This document shows, piece by piece, positions 60,172-60,680 of a stretch of 60,680 bases of DNA (position 1 is its first letter; every line of letters starts with the position of its first letter). The position numbers and the translations under genes are program-made. The notes under the pieces are model-generated. The model did no database searches. It was given only the letters and a program-made list of their open reading frames with translations, and had not been told where the DNA came from. Origin of the DNA: Moritella sp. JT01 (lineage in GTDB: Bacteria > Pseudomonadota > Gammaproteobacteria > Enterobacterales > Moritellaceae). The stretch is taken from assembly GCF_001574435.1 (NCBI RefSeq), contig NZ_LOCN01000002.1, positions 51,017 to 111,696 on the forward strand. Reading direction: 5' to 3'.

Positions 60172-60630
60172 CGAGCTGTCCTTAATATCAGTTTAAGCGG
60201 ATAGTTTACTGCAACTCAGAGCCAACTGAAACGAAACAAATCATTTAATCTATAAAAGGTAAAAAATACCGTCTCAATCGGCAGTATTAGAATAGAAAAA
60301 TAAATTTGACGACGCATACAGTGCTTTTTGTGCTGGCCTACGCCAAACCAACACGTGTTCCACCAAGTAATACCGAAGGGACATATGAACCTTTAGAACC
60401 AAATGGATAATATATTAATAGATGAGTTGAAAGACTGGTTTGAGTACCGATATAGGCAAAAGATACGGTGTATACACCTAAAATTAAATGACTAAGTACG
60501 CTAGAATAAAAAGTCAGTATTCAGCGTGGTAGAGCAGAGAAATGCCAGGTGTATTTTCAGTCCCACTGAATACTATTCATAAGAACTACCACTCCGCACA
60601 ATCTGCTCGGTACTTTATCTCTGAATTTCA
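60172..60630. other. Non-coding region upstream of ubiE with RNA-like dyads
   Basis: No supportable gene. It contains the ubiE promoter region and a set of competing inverted repeats: 60516-60529 pairs with 60562-60574, GTGGTAG (60525) pairs with CTACCAC (60586), and GAGCAGA (60532) with TCTGCTC (60602). Confidence 0.5.
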
Positions 60631-60634
60631 GGCA

Positions 60635-60666
60635 CAAAAAAAGCCTGAATCTTTCGATTCAGGCTT
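60635..60666 (-). terminator. Terminator of a minus-strand gene beyond the window
   Basis: Stem AAGCCTGAATC / GATTCAGGCTT with a 4-base loop, followed on the minus strand by eight T. It ends a gene lying to the right, outside the window. Confidence 0.88.
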
Positions 60667-60680
60667 TCGTTGTTGTTGGC

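Noticed and set aside
60521-60545. GGTAGAGCAG stretch considered as a tRNA gene
   Set aside because: Resembles a tRNA D-arm only; no T-loop, anticodon stem or acceptor stem.

Overview
This 60.7 kb window is chromosomal DNA of a marine, probably cold-adapted gammaproteobacterium. The gene orders (ubiE-ubiJ-ubiB-tatABCD, hemCDXY, rho-trxA-rhlB-gppA, ubiD-fre, lptM-lysA-dapF-DUF484-xerC-yigB-uvrD, and recQ/yigI/rarD) are those of Enterobacterales, Vibrionales and Alteromonadales. The AT-rich composition, the Qnr-like protein, paired CsrB RNAs and DUF3149/DUF3630 proteins point to a Moritella, Psychromonas, Shewanella or Vibrio relative. My best guess is Moritella, but nothing here proves the genus.

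Layout. (1) 1-2.3 kb: a phospholipid acyltransferase and the queuosine-precursor transporter yhhQ, the latter behind a preQ1-I riboswitch. (2) 2.2-8.1 kb: an accessory island. It holds two different DUF2971 genes, two unknown genes, a beheaded P2-like integrase and two copies (one much reduced) of a phage holin-region fragment. A ~97-bp direct copy of the yhhQ promoter/leader lies inside it. (3) 8.2-27.2 kb: mostly core genes (SpoIIAA-like, DUF3630, recQ, yigI, rarD, cpeT-like, uvrD, yigB, xerC, dapF, lysA, lptM, cyaY), interrupted by a four-gene, tightly coupled operon: DUF4956 membrane protein, CotH-like/beta-helix protein, VTC polyphosphate-polymerase-type protein and a large secreted protein. 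(4) 27.2-29.4 kb: two CsrB-family regulatory RNAs on the minus strand, separated by a chromosomal qnr homologue. Each RNA has the same 18-bp GacA/UvrY-like box about 202 bp upstream of its predicted start. (5) 29.5-32 kb: cyaA. (6) 32.3-33 kb: five tRNAs (Val-Lys-fMet-Val-Lys). (7) 33-40 kb: a copper/silver efflux operon with a MerR/CueR-type promoter, a CusCBA-like tripartite pump and two Met/Cys-rich periplasmic proteins. (8) 40.3-60.2 kb: hemCDXY, fre, ubiD, rho, trxA, rhlB, gppA, hemB, a TetR/aldehyde dehydrogenase pair with a symmetric operator, and tatD-C-B-A with ubiB-J-E. The last 500 bp are non-coding, with a structured element and the terminator of a minus-strand gene beyond the edge.

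How the genes work together. Heme synthesis (hemB, hemCDXY), ubiquinone synthesis (ubiE, ubiJ, ubiB, ubiD, fre) and Tat export form the respiratory core. The tRNA array plus copper operon lies between cyaA and hemC, and the csrB/qnr block lies between cyaY and cyaA. These are the places where enterobacterial synteny has been opened. The least-explained systems are the DUF4956-CotH-VTC-secreted protein operon and the DUF2971 phage-remnant island.
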